DNA from: Allodiplogaster sudhausi
Lineage: Eukaryota; Nematoda; Chromadorea; Rhabditida; Diplogasteridae
DNA: 64,000 bases
NCBI GenBank assembly: GCA_945643635.1
Contig: CALZFC010000270.1
Span: 489,501 to 553,500 of the forward strand
Reading direction: 5' to 3'
Shown here: in pieces, positions 11,280-21,439 of the stretch
Position numbering within the stretch: position 1 is the stretch's first letter
Layout: the number at the start of each line of letters is the position of its first letter
The notes under the pieces: generated by a model
The model's input: the letters and a program-made list of their open reading frames with translations, nothing else
The model's database searches: none
What the model was told of the DNA's origin: nothing
Program-made: the position numbers and the translations under genes

Positions 11280-11504
11280 ATGCAGATTCTTTTTCGGCTG
11301 CAACTTGTCCGCATAATTTTGAATCGCTGTTCAGATTCAGCAACATGTTCCAGCTTTTCATTTCAAAAAGTGTTGCATATTTCTTACAATCAGACATTTT
11401 GCCGGCGGTTTCTTTTCAATTGGTTATTCGCTGATCGGGATAACGTGAAGTATGACGAATGTACATTGTCAACAAACAGTATAACTTTTTACATCCAAAA
11501 AGGT

Positions 11505-11577
11505 TGCCACGAGCCGGGATCGAACCGGCGACCTTTAGATCTTCAGTCTAACGCTCTCCCAACTGAGCTATCATGGC
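11505..11577 (-). tRNA. tRNA-Phe(GAA), consensus copy
   Basis: Exact consensus; its 3' flank reads TTTACATCC on the plus strand instead of TTTAAATCC. Confidence 0.93.
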
Positions 11578-11803
11578 ATGCAGATTCTTTTTCGGCTGCA
11601 ACTTGTCCGCATAATTTTGAATCGCTGTTCAGATTCAGCAACATGTTCCGGCTTTTCATTTCAAAAAGTGTTGCATATTTCTTACAATCAAACATTTTGT
11701 CGGCGGTTTCTTTTCAATTGGTTGTTCGCTGATCGGGCAAACGTGAAGTATGACGAATGTACATTGTCAACAAACAGTATACGCTTTTTAAATCCAAAAA
11801 GGT

Positions 11804-11876
11804 TGCCACGAGCCGGGATCGAACCGGCGACCTTTAGATCTTCAGTCTAACGCTCTCCCAACTGAGCTATCATGGC
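11804..11876 (-). tRNA. tRNA-Phe(GAA), consensus copy
   Basis: Exact consensus. Confidence 0.93.
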
Positions 11877-12105
11877 ATGCAGATTCTTTTTCGGCTGCAA
11901 CTTGTCCGCATAATTTTGAATCGCTGTTCAGATTCAGCAACATGTTCCGGCTTTACATTTCAAAAAGTGTTGCATATTTCTTACAATCAAACATTTTGTC
12001 GGCGGTTTCTTTTCAATTTGTTGTTCGCTGATCGGGCCAACGTGAAGTATGACGAATGTACATTGTCAACAAACAGTATACGCTTTTTAAATCCAAAAAA
12101 AAGGT

Positions 12106-12178
12106 TGCCACGAGCCGGGATCGAACAGGCGACCTTTAGATCTTCAGTCTAACGATCTCTCAACTGAGCTATCATGGC
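12106..12178 (-). tRNA. tRNA-Phe(GAA), T-stem and D-stem variant
   Basis: Counterpart of the copy at 10809 in the 1297-bp duplication. Confidence 0.65.
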
Positions 12179-12281
12179 ATGCAGATCCTTTTTCAGCTGC
12201 AACTTGTCCGCATAATTTTGAATCGCTCTTCAGCTTCAGCAACATGTTCCAGCTTTTCATTTCAAAAAGTGTTGCCGGCGA

Positions 12282-12334
12282 CCGGCGACCTTTAGATCTT
12301 CAGTCTAACGCTCTCCCAACTGAGCTATCATGGC
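12282..12334 (-). tRNA. Truncated tRNA-Phe
   Basis: Counterpart of the truncated copy at 10985 in the 1297-bp duplication. Confidence 0.75.
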
Positions 12335-12354
12335 ATGCAGATCCTTTTTCGGCT

Positions 12355-12395
12355 GACAAAATGTCTGATTGTTTCTTACAATCAGACATTTTGTC
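12355..12395. repeat. Perfect hairpin, 18-bp stem and 5-nt loop
   Basis: Identical to the hairpin at 11058, offset by 1297 bp, so it was copied with its block and has not decayed. Confidence 0.95.
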
Positions 12396-12503
12396 GGCGT
12401 TTTCTTTTCAATCGGTTGTTCGCTGATCGGGCCAACGTGAGCTACGCCGAATGCACATTGTCATTGTCAACAAACAGTATAAGCTTTTTAAATCCAAAAA
12501 GGT

Positions 12504-12576
12504 TGCCACGAGCCGGGATCGAACCGGCGACCTTTAGATCTTCAGTCTAACGCTCTCCCAACTGAGCTATCATGGC
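12504..12576 (-). tRNA. tRNA-Phe(GAA), consensus copy
   Basis: Exact consensus; counterpart of 11207. Confidence 0.93.
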
Positions 12577-12801
12577 ATGCAGATTCTTTTTCGGCTGCAA
12601 CTTGTCCGCATAATTTTGAATCGCTGTTCAGATTCAGCAACATGTTCCAGCTTTTCATTTCAAAAAGTGTTGCATATTTCTTACAATCAGACATTTTGCC
12701 GGCGGTTTCTTTTCAATTGGTTATTCGCTGATCGGGATAACGTGAAGTATGACGAATGTACATTGTCAACAAACAGTATAACTTTTTACATCCAAAAAGG
12801 T

Positions 12802-12874
12802 TGCCACGAGCCGGGATCGAACCGGCGACCTTTAGATCTTCAGTCTAACGCTCTCCCAACTGAGCTATCATGGC
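12802..12874 (-). tRNA. tRNA-Phe(GAA), consensus copy
   Basis: Exact consensus; counterpart of 11505, including the TTTACATCC flank. Confidence 0.93.
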
Positions 12875-13100
12875 ATGCAGATTCTTTTTCGGCTGCAACT
12901 TGTCCGCATAATTTTGAATCGCTGTTCAGATTCAGCAACATGTTCCGGCTTTTCATTTCAAAAAGTGTTGCATATTTCTTACAATCAAACATTTTGTCGG
13001 CGGTTTCTTTTCAATTGGTTGTTCGCTGATCGGGCAAACGTGAAGTATGACGAATGTACATTGTCAACAAACAGTATACGCTTTTTAAATCCAAAAAGGT

Positions 13101-13173
13101 TGCCACGAGCCGGGATCGAACCGGCGACCTTTAGATCTTCAGTCTAACGCTCTCCCAACTGAGCTATCATGGC
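13101..13173 (-). tRNA. tRNA-Phe(GAA), consensus copy
   Basis: Exact consensus; counterpart of 11804. Confidence 0.93.
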
Positions 13174-13404
13174 ATGCAGATTCTTTTTCGGCTGCAACTT
13201 GTCCGCATAATTTTGAATCGCTGTTCAGATTCAGCAACATGTTCCGGCTTTTCATTTCAAAAAGTGTTGCATATTTCTTACAATCAAACATTTTGTCGGC
13301 GGTTTCTTTTCAATTGGTTGTTCGCTGATCGGGCAAACGTGAAGTATGACGAATGTACATTGTCAACAAACAGTATACGCTTTTTAAATCCAAAAAAAAA
13401 AGGT

Positions 13405-13477
13405 TGCCACGAGCCGGGATCGAACCGGCGACCTTTAGATCTTCAGTCTAACGATCTCTCAACTGAGCTATCATGGC
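13405..13477 (-). tRNA. tRNA-Phe(GAA), D-stem variant
   Basis: Consensus except one D-stem mismatch and a D-loop change (GATCTCTC on the plus strand). Confidence 0.75.
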
Positions 13478-13709
13478 ATGCAGATCCTTTTTCAGCTGCA
13501 ACTTGTCCGCATAATTTTGAATCGCTGTTCAGCTTCAGCAACATGTTCCAGCATTTCATTTCAAAAAGTGTTGCATGTTTCTTACAATCAGACATTTTGT
13601 CGGCGGTTTCTTTTCAATCGGTTGTTCGCTGATCGGGCCAACATGAGCTATGCCGAATGCACATTGTCATTGTCAACAAACAGTATAAGCTTTTTAAATC
13701 CAAAAAGGT

Positions 13710-13782
13710 TGCCACGAGCCGGGATCGAACCGGCGACCTTTAGATCTTCAGTCTAACGCTCTCCCAACTGAGCTATCATGGC
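13710..13782 (-). tRNA. tRNA-Phe(GAA), consensus copy
   Basis: Exact consensus; spacer carries the CATTGTCATTGTC marker. Confidence 0.93.
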
Positions 13783-14001
13783 ATGCAGATCCTTTTTCGG
13801 CTGCAACCTGTCCGCATGATTTTGAATCGTCAACATGTTCCAGCTTTTCATTTCAAAAAGTGTTGCATGTTTCTTACAATCAGACATTTTGTCGGCGTTT
13901 TCTTTTCAATCGGTTGTTCGCTGATCGGGCCAACGTGAGCTAAGCCGAATGCACATTGTCATTGTCAACAAACAGTATAAGCTTTTTAAATCCAAAAAGG
14001 T

Positions 14002-14074
14002 TGCCACGAGCCGGGATCGAACCGGCGACCTTTAGATCTTCAGTCTAACGCTCTCCCAACTGAGCTATCATGGC
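14002..14074 (-). tRNA. tRNA-Phe(GAA), consensus copy
   Basis: Exact consensus; shorter unit (292 bp) because GCTGTTCAGCTTCAG is missing from the spacer. Confidence 0.93.
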
Positions 14075-14293
14075 ATGCAGATCCTTTTTCGGCTGCAACC
14101 TGTCCGCATGATTTTGAATCGTCAACATGTTCCAGCTTTTCATTTCAAAAAGTGTTGCATGTTTCTTACAATCAGACATTTTGTCCGCGTTTTCTTTTCA
14201 ATCGGTTGTTCGCTGATCGGGCCAACGTGAGCTATGCTGAATGCACATTGTCATTGTCAACAAACAGTATAAGCTTTTTAAATCCAAAAAGGT

Positions 14294-14366
14294 TGCCACG
14301 AGCCGGGATCGAACCGGCGACCTTTAGATCTTCAGTCTAACGCTCTCCCAACTGAGCTATCATGGC
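14294..14366 (-). tRNA. tRNA-Phe(GAA), consensus copy
   Basis: Exact consensus; second 292-bp unit of the short-spacer subtype. Confidence 0.93.
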
Positions 14367-14592
14367 ATGCAGATTCTTTTTCGGCTGCAACTTGTCCGCA
14401 TAATTTTGAATCGCTGTTCAGATTCAGCAACATGTTCCAGCTTTTCATTTCAAAAAGTGTTGCATATTTCTTACAATCAGACATTTTACCGGCGGTTTCT
14501 TTTCAATTGGTTATTCGCTGATCGGGATAACGTGAAGTATGACGAATGTACATTGTCAACAAACAGTATAAGCTTTTTAAATCCAAAAAGGT

Positions 14593-14665
14593 TGCCACGA
14601 GCCGGGATCGAACCGGCGACCTTTAGATCTTCAGTCTAACGCTCTCCCAACTGAGCTATCATGGC
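14593..14665 (-). tRNA. tRNA-Phe(GAA), consensus copy
   Basis: Exact consensus. Confidence 0.93.
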
Positions 14666-14894
14666 ATGCAGATTCTTTTTCGGCTGCAACTTGTCCGCAT
14701 AATTTTGAATCGCTGTTCAGATTCAGCAACATGTTCCGACTTTTCATTTCAAAAAGTGTTGCATATTTCTTACAATCAAACATTTTGTCGGCGGTTTCTT
14801 TTCAATTGGTTGTTCGCTGATCGGGCCAACGTGAAGTATGACGAATGTACATTGTCAACAAACAGTATACGCTTTTTAAATCCAAAAAAAAGGT

Positions 14895-14967
14895 TGCCAC
14901 GAGCCGGGATCGAACCGGCGACCTTTAGATCTTCAGTCTAACGATCTCTCAACTGAGCTATCATGGC
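14895..14967 (-). tRNA. tRNA-Phe(GAA), D-stem variant
   Basis: Same D-stem variant as at 13405; otherwise consensus. Confidence 0.75.
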
Positions 14968-15199
14968 ATGCAGATCCTTTTTCAGCTGCAACTTGTCCGC
15001 ATAATTTTGAATCGCTGTTCAGCTTCAGCAACATGTTCCAGCTTTTCATTTCAAAAAGTGTTGCATGTTTCTTACAATCAGACATTTTGTCGGCGTTTTC
15101 TTTTCAATCGGTTGTTCGCTGATCGGGCCAACGTGAGCTATGCCGAATGCACATTGTCATTGTCAACAAACAGTATAAGCTTTTTAAATCCAAAAAGGT

Positions 15200-15272
15200 T
15201 GCCACGAGCCGGGATCGAACCGGCGACCTTTAGATCTTCAGTCTAACGCTCTCCCAACTGAGCTATCATGGC
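15200..15272 (-). tRNA. tRNA-Phe(GAA), consensus copy
   Basis: Exact consensus; a tRNA-free spacer unit lies at higher coordinates (its 5' side). Confidence 0.93.
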
Positions 15273-15657
15273 ATGCAGATCTTTTACCAACGGCGGACTG
15301 TCCACTTAATGTTGAATCGTTGTCTGCAATCAAATCCAGACCTTCATTTCAAAAAGAGTTTCATGTCACGTTGAGATTTTGCCGTCTCATAATTCGGAAT
15401 CATTATTTGTAAGCTTTTCCAGCTTTCATGGCACACAGATCCATGTTCGGCTGCAACTTGTACGCATAATTTTGAATAGCTGTTTAGATTCAGCAACATG
15501 TTCCAGCTTTTCATTTCAAAAAGTGTTGCATGTTTCTTACAATCAGACATTTTGCCGGCGGTTTCTTTTCAATTGGTTATTCGCTGATCGGGATAACGTG
15601 AAGTATGACGAATGTACATTGTCAACAAACAGTATAACTTTTTACATCCAAAAAGGT

Positions 15658-15730
15658 TGCCACGAGCCGGGATCGAACCGGCGACCTTTAGATCTTCAGT
15701 CTAACGCTCTCCCAACTGAGCTATCATGGC
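15658..15730 (-). tRNA. tRNA-Phe(GAA), consensus copy
   Basis: Exact consensus. Confidence 0.93.
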
Positions 15731-15949
15731 ATGCAGATCCTTTTTCGGCTGCATCCTGTCCGCATGATTTTGAATCGTCAACATGTTCCAGCTTTTCATT
15801 TCAAAAAGTGTTGCATGTTTCTTACAATCAGACATTTTGTCGGCGTTTTCTTTTCAATCGGTTGTTCGCTGATCGGGCCAACGTGAGCTAAGCCGAATGC
15901 ACATTGTCATTGTCAACAAACAGTATAAGCTTTTTAAATCCAAAAAGGT

Positions 15950-16022
15950 TGCCACGAGCCGGGATCGAACCGGCGACCTTTAGATCTTTAGTCTAACGCT
16001 CTCCCAACTGAGCTATCATGTC
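15950..16022 (-). tRNA. tRNA-Phe-like, anticodon changed to AAA
   Basis: The anticodon loop reads CTAAAGA, giving AAA. An acceptor-stem change (TCATGTC on the plus strand) breaks pair 2-71, so it is probably non-functional. Confidence 0.65.
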
Positions 16023-16251
16023 ATGCAGATTCTTTTTCGGCTGCAACTTGTCCGCATAATTTTGAATCGCTGTTCAGATTCAGCAACATGTTCCGGCTTT
16101 TCATTTCAAAAAGTGTTGCATATTTCTTACAATCAAACATTTTGTCGGCGGTTTCTTTTCAATTGGTTGTTCGCTGATCGGGCCAACGTGAAGTATGACG
16201 AATGTACATTGTCAACAAACAGTATACGCTTTTTAAATCCAAAAAAAAGGT

Positions 16252-16324
16252 TCCCACGAGCCGGGATCGAACCGGCGACCTTTAGATCTTCAGTCTAACG
16301 ATCTCTCAACTGAGCTATCATGGC
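16252..16324 (-). tRNA. tRNA-Phe(GAA), acceptor and D-stem variant
   Basis: Pair 1-72 is broken (G-G), with the D-stem change seen at 13405 and 14895. Confidence 0.65.
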
Positions 16325-16556
16325 ATGCAGATCCTTTTTCAGCTGCAACTTGTCCGCATAATTTTGAATCGCTGTTCAGCTTCAGCAACATGTTCCAGCT
16401 TTTCATTTCAAAAAGTGTTGCATGTTTCTTACAATCAGACATTTTGTCGGCGTTTTCTTTTCAATCGGTTGTTCGCTGATCGGGCCAACGTGAGCTATGC
16501 CGAATGCACATTGTCATTGTCAACAAACAGTATAAGCTTTTTAAATCCAAAAAGCT

Positions 16557-16629
16557 TGCCACGAGCCGGGATCGAACCGGCGTCCTTTAGATCTTCAGTC
16601 TAACGCTCTCCCAACTGAGCTATCATGGC
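16557..16629 (-). tRNA. tRNA-Phe(GAA), variable-loop variant
   Basis: Consensus except one base in the variable loop (AGGAC), which should fold normally. Confidence 0.85.
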
Positions 16630-17014
16630 ATGCAGATCTTTTACCAACGGCGGACTGTCCGCTTAATGTTGAATCGTTGTCTGCAATCAAATCCAGACCT
16701 TCATTTCAAAAAGAGTTTCATGTCACGTTGAGATTTTGCCGTCTCATAATTCGGAATCATTATTTGTAAGCTTTTCCAGCTTTCATGGCACACAGATCCA
16801 TGTTCGGCTGCAACTTGTCCGCATAATTTTGAATAGCTGTTTAGATTCAGCAACATGTTCCAGCTTTTCATTTCAAAAAGTGTTGCATGTTTCTTACAAT
16901 CAGACATTTTGCCGGCGGTTTCTTTTCAATTGGTTATTCGCTGATCGGGATAACGTGAAGTATGACGAATGTACATTGTCAACAAACAGTATAACTTTTT
17001 ACATCCAAAAAGGT

Positions 17015-17087
17015 TGCCACGAGCCGGGATCGAACCGGCGACCTTTAGATCTTCAGTCTAACGCTCTCCCAACTGAGCTATCATGGC
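17015..17087 (-). tRNA. tRNA-Phe(GAA), consensus copy
   Basis: Exact consensus; counterpart of 15658 in the 1357-bp duplication. Confidence 0.93.
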
Positions 17088-17475
17088 ATGCAGATCTTTT
17101 ACCAACGGCGGACTGTCCGCTTAATGTTGAATCGTTGTCTGCAATCAAATCCAGACCTTCATTTCAAAAAGAGTTTCATGTCACGTTGAGATTTTGCCGT
17201 CTCATAATTCGGAATCATTATTTGTAAGCTTTTCCAGCTTTCATGGCACACAGATCCATGTTCGGCTGCAACTTGTCCGCATAATTTTGAATAGCTGTTA
17301 AGATTCAGCAACATGTTCCAGCATTTCATTTCAAAAATTGTTGCATATTTCTTACAATCAGACATTTTGTCGGCGGTTTCTTTTCAATTGGTTGTTCGCT
17401 GATCGGGCCAACGTGAAGTATGACGCATGTACATTGTCAACAAACAGTATACGCTTTTTAAATCCAAAAAAAGGT

Positions 17476-17548
17476 TGCCACGAGCCGGGATCGAACCGGC
17501 GACCTTTAGATCTTCAGTCTAACGCTCTCCAAACTGAGCTATCATGGC
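17476..17548 (-). tRNA. tRNA-Phe(GAA), D-loop variant
   Basis: The D loop has one G replaced by T; the paired GG can still be formed. Likely able to fold. Confidence 0.8.
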
Positions 17549-17777
17549 ACATAGATCCATGTTCGGCTGCAACTTGTCCGCATAATTTTGAATAGCTGTT
17601 AAGATTCAGCAACATGTTCCAGCTTTTCATTTCAAAAATTGTTGCATATTTCTTACAATCAGACATTTTGTCGGCGGTTTCTTTTCAATTGGTTGTTCGC
17701 TGATCGGGCCAACGTGAAGCATGACGCATGTACATTGTCAACAAACTCTATACGCTTTTTAAATCCAAAAAAAAGGT

Positions 17778-17856
17778 TGCCACGAGCCGGGATCGAACCG
17801 GCGACCTTTAGATCTTCAGTCTAACGATCTCTCAACTGACAATGAGCTATCATGGC
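17778..17856 (-). tRNA. tRNA-Phe pseudogene with 6-nt D-arm insertion
   Basis: A six-base insertion in the D arm plus the D-stem variant make this copy 79 nt and unlikely to fold. Confidence 0.7.
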
Positions 17857-18088
17857 ATGCAGATCCTTTTTCAGCTGCAACTTGTCCGCATAATTTTGAA
17901 TCGCTGTTCAGCTTCAGCAACATGTTCCAGCTTTTCATTTCAAAAAGTGTTGCATGTTCCTTACAATCAGACATTTTGTCGGCGTTTTCTTTTCAATCGG
18001 TTGTTCGCTGATCGGGCCAACGTGAGCTATGCCGAATGCACATTGTCATTGCCAACAAACAGTATAAGCTTTTTAAATCCAAAAAGGT

Positions 18089-18161
18089 TGCCACGAGCCG
18101 GGATCGAACCGGCGACCTTTAGATCTTCAGTCTAACGCTCTCCCAACTGAGCTATCATGGC
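18089..18161 (-). tRNA. tRNA-Phe(GAA), consensus copy
   Basis: Exact consensus; followed by a tRNA-free spacer unit. Confidence 0.93.
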
Positions 18162-18548
18162 ATGCAGATCTTTTACCAACGGCGGACTGTCCACTTAATG
18201 TTGAATCGTTGTCTGCAATCAAATCCAGACCTTCATTTCAAAAAGAGTTTCATGTCACGTTGAGATTTTGCCGTCTCATAATTCGGAATCATTATTTGTA
18301 AGCTTTTCCAGCTTTCATGGCACACAGATCCATGTTCGGCTGCAACTTGTCCGCATAATTTTGAATAGCTGTTAAGATTCAGCAACATGTTCCCGCATTT
18401 TATTTCAAAAATTGTTGCATATTTCTTACAATCAGACATTTTGTCGGCGGTTCTTTTCAATTGGTTGTTCGCTGATCGGGCCAACGTGAAGTATGACGCA
18501 TGTACATTGTCAACAAACAGTATACGCTTTTTAAATCCAAAAAAAGGT

Positions 18549-18621
18549 TGCCACGAGCCGGGATCGAACCGGCGACCTTTAGATCTTCAGTCTAACGCTC
18601 TCCAAACTGAGCTATCATGGC
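18549..18621 (-). tRNA. tRNA-Phe(GAA), D-loop variant
   Basis: Same D-loop change as at 17476. Confidence 0.8.
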
Positions 18622-18849
18622 ACACAGATCCATGTTCGGCTGCAACTTGTCCGCATAATTTTGAATAGCTGTTAAGATTCAGCAACATGTTCCAGCTTTT
18701 CATTTCAAAAAGTGTTGCATGTTTCTTACAATCAGACATTTTGTCGGCGTTTTCTTTTCAATCGGTTGTTCGCTGATCGGGCCAACGTGAAGCATGACGC
18801 ATGTACATTGTCAACAAACAGTATACGCTTTTTAAATCCAAAAAAAGGT

Positions 18850-18922
18850 TGCCACGAGCCGGGATCGAACCGGCGACCTTTACATCTTCAGTCTAACGCT
18901 CTCCAAACTGAGCTATCATGGC
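18850..18922 (-). tRNA. tRNA-Phe(GAA), anticodon-stem variant
   Basis: The D-loop change of 17476 plus one mismatch in the anticodon stem (TTTACATC on the plus strand). Confidence 0.7.
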
Positions 18923-19150
18923 ACACAGATCCATGTTCGGCTGCAACTTGTCCGCATAATTTTGAATAGCTGTTAAGATTCAGCAACATGTTCCAGCTTT
19001 TCATTTCAAAAATTGTTGCATATTTCTTACAATCAGACATTTTGTCGGCGGTTTCTTTTCAATTGGTTGTTCGCTGATCGGGCCAACGTGAAGCATGACG
19101 CATGTACATTGTCAACAAACAGTATACGCTTTTTAAATCCAAAAAAAGGT

Positions 19151-19223
19151 TGCCACGAGCCGGGATCGAACCGGCGACCTTTAGATCTTCAGTCTAACGC
19201 TCTCCCAACTGAGCTATCATGGC
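19151..19223 (-). tRNA. tRNA-Phe(GAA), consensus copy
   Basis: Exact consensus. Confidence 0.93.
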
Positions 19224-19455
19224 ATGCAAATCCTCTTTCGGCTGCAACCTGTCCGCATGATTTTGAGTCGCTGTTCAGCTTCAGCAACATATTCCAGCTT
19301 TTCATTTCAAAAATTGTTGCATATTTCTAACAATCAGACATTTTGTCGGCGGTTTCTTTTCAATCGGTTATTCGCTGAACGGGCCAACGTGAGCTATGCC
19401 GAATGCACACTGTCATTGTCAACAAACAGTATAAGCTTTTTAAATCCAAAAAGGT

Positions 19456-19528
19456 TGCCACGAGCCGGGATCGAACCGGCGACCTTTAGATCTTCAGTCT
19501 AACGCTCTCCCAACTGAGCTATCATGGC
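19456..19528 (-). tRNA. tRNA-Phe(GAA), consensus copy, last of the array
   Basis: Exact consensus, although it lies at the array edge next to diverged spacer. Confidence 0.93.
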
Positions 19529-20163
19529 ATGAAGTTCTTCTACCAACGGCAGACTGTCCGCATAATTTTGAATCGTTGTCTGCTTTCAGGTCCATACTTC
19601 CATCCCAAAAAGAAGAGTTTCATTTCATGATGAGATTTTGACGTCAATTCTACCAGCATAATTCTTATCTGCAATCTGGTAAAGATTTTCATTTCAAAAA
19701 GAGTTTCATGTTATGTTGTTATTTTGCAGACATTACTTGCCCGAAAATTTCAGAATCATTATCAAAAAAGGTTCCAACATTTCCAAAAACAAAATCCATG
19801 GTGAGTGCTTTTCCGACTATATTATGCCTGCATAATTTTAAATCGTTGTGATTGACTAGTTAGAGTTGTAAAGCATCAGCTGAAGAAGCCATGAAATGTA
19901 GAAAAAACTGATCTTTTGGAAGGTTCGCAAAATGATAGCGACTCATGGTTCAATCGTTTGTTTGTGTACACATGTGCACAGAAAACAAACGTTTGATCAT
20001 GCTTGTGGCTGCAACGGCAGAGAGCATACATATTTCTCGCCGTGCCTTTTTCCCGTTCGCTTCTCTGTTCCTTTCTCTTGTTCTTCTTCTTTTTATTGTG
20101 CTCTGTGAATGAAGGAAGGGGGAAGAGAGAGAAATGCATGTAACGAGTTATATACCAATGAAT
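19529..20163. other. Right edge of the tRNA array and spacer
   Basis: To about 19860 the sequence is diverged tRNA-free spacer unit, mirroring the decayed left edge. Beyond it I see no gene. Confidence 0.55.
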
Positions 20164-20296
20164 CAGCGGGATCGTGGTGTCTCGGCAAGAGCGGCTGCCT
20201 ATCACTCTGGCGCTCCGGGGTTCGATGCCTGGGCGCGCCGCCAAAAGGAGTGTTGTAGTTCCCACATGCTCGCTGAGATCACATTTCCCGTTTGCC
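20164..20296 (+). mobile_element. tRNA-derived SINE-like copy 1
   Basis: About 133 bp beginning CAGCGGGATCGTGGTG, with a box-B-like GGGGTTCGATGCC and a shared non-tRNA tail ending TTTCCCGTTTG. It closely matches the copy at 24604. A tRNA-headed SINE is inferred; the tail has no visible coding content. Confidence 0.6.
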
Positions 20297-20638
20297 AAAA
20301 AAAGACAAACGTTTATGGAGTCCATGGGACATATGTTTCCAATTTGTCCTGCCACATAGAGCAACAGGTTGCTTATGTGGTAATTGAAACAATGGCTTCG
20401 CCATATTAGGCTACCCCCCCCCCTTTACCCCAAGGGTGGTTAGGTAGCCCTAATAGGTACTGCCGTTCGGGTTATTTCTGTTTTTGCTATCGAGTTGAGT
20501 GTATGACTTCGAACATTTAATTGCCTAATCATAGTTTTGATATTCCAATTTTTTTTATCAGAAGGTATTCAAATTGAAGACGAACATTTACTGATGCAAA
20601 GCAAACTTAGCATAAAGTAGTTCAGCTGTTTAACCTCG
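20297..20638. other. Unannotated spacer
   Basis: AT-rich sequence with a C run near 20415; no gene seen. It ends at the TTAA insertion site of transposon copy 1. Confidence 0.5.
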
Positions 20639-20642
20639 TTAA

Positions 20643-21304
20643 GACAGCCTATCTGTAAGGGTCGATCTGCCCTCTGCAATGGGAAATTTTTGATTTTTAA
20701 AATTGATGAAAACTTGATCATTTGTACTATTCGACATGCTCTTTAAAATGGTGAAATCGTGATTTCGAAAAAAAAATTTTCTTTCGAGATAATAGCGATT
20801 TACGCTTAAAATTCACATGCCCATATCTCAGTTATTTCTTAAGATTTTTGAAATCTCTTTTTTGTGTTTTATAGATCTTTGTATTCTCTTTAAAAAAGGT
20901 CGCGGTGACGTTTCGTGAAAACAACTTTTAAGCAGCAAAAATCGTATAAATAGATTTAAAAATATGGTTTTTCTGGTTTTTCAGACCAAGTAACCCCCGC
21001 GGGGAGGATAAGCTGTTCATAGAAAGAAAGCCCGTGAAATTTGCTACAATGCGATGTATCTTTAAAAGAATTCTAGGAGGACATATTTTTGGAATATGCA
21101 CTTAAGCAAATATACTCAACTTTAAAAGTACCTTGCAAGAGGTCCGGGTTCGAAGCCCGCTCGGGGCAAAGTTTTTGCAATGTTTTGTAAACTGCCAAAA
21201 AACATATTATCGATCTAAAATTGATGTCTATTCGTCTCATAGCTCCATAAATTTGCATATGCTTTCCGTTTTCATTCTGATTTCACCAACTGAAAATTTC
21301 TTCA
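20643..21304. repeat. Left terminal inverted repeat of transposon copy 1
   Basis: 662 bp, complementary to 23261-23932. Contains a tRNA-like 3' half at about 21127-21169. Confidence 0.88.
21127..21169 (+). other. tRNA-like 3' half inside the transposon arm
   Basis: A TTGCAAG anticodon-like stretch, AGGTC variable loop, T arm CGGG-TTCGAAG-CCCG and a CTCGGGGCA end resemble the 3' half of a tRNA (Ala-like). No matching 5' half is present. A box B (GGTTCGAAGCC) is intact. Also in the right arm at 23391-23433 and in copy 2 at about 30957-30999. Confidence 0.5.
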
Positions 21305-21439
21305 ACATGTTTTTATTCCAACAAAGGTGCACAATTATAGAATCATTTTAGCTTCGTGATTCGAAAGTGCAAAGCATTTCTCAAGTCTCTTGAGGGGCTC
21401 ATCAATGAACAAATATGTAGGGATTATCATGACTAATGG

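Larger units (their letters stand above)
10600..13173. repeat. 1297-bp tandem duplication inside the array
   Basis: Features at 10809, 10985, 11058, 11207, 11505 and 11804 recur at +1297, including the hairpin. The two halves are nearly identical, pointing to recent duplication. Comparable blocks are 14660-15730 with 16020-17087 (offset 1357) and about 6200-7150 with 7860-8810 (offset 1656). Confidence 0.85.
5353..19528 (-). repeat. Tandem array of tRNA-Phe-containing units of about 300 bp
   Basis: Forty-six tRNA-Phe bodies, all on the minus strand, mostly 298-306 bp apart, are embedded in a conserved spacer. Read in the sense direction, each consensus tRNA is 73 nt without CCA. It has a fully paired acceptor stem with one G-T pair, a 4-bp D stem, anticodon loop CTGAAGA (anticodon GAA) and T loop TTCGATC. 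Two bases after the discriminator lies TTTTT, a good RNA polymerase III terminator, so individual units look transcribable. Twenty-one copies match the consensus exactly by my reading. Larger blocks have been copied in turn: 458 bp three times (from 9664), about 1297 bp twice, about 1357 bp twice and about 1656 bp twice. A second, tRNA-free unit type lies near 7441-7600, 15273-15480, 16630-16840, 17088-17300 and 18162-18380. Confidence 0.95.

Noticed and set aside
5421..19502. Many overlapping plus-strand open frames of 60-170 codons across the array, ending AGIEPATFRSSV
   Set aside because: They are the antisense translation of the tRNA-Phe body and its spacer, repeated with each unit; not proteins.
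5353..19528. CRISPR-like regular repeat-spacer pattern
   Set aside because: Unit length is about 300 bp with conserved spacers and a tRNA in each; the setting is eukaryotic.
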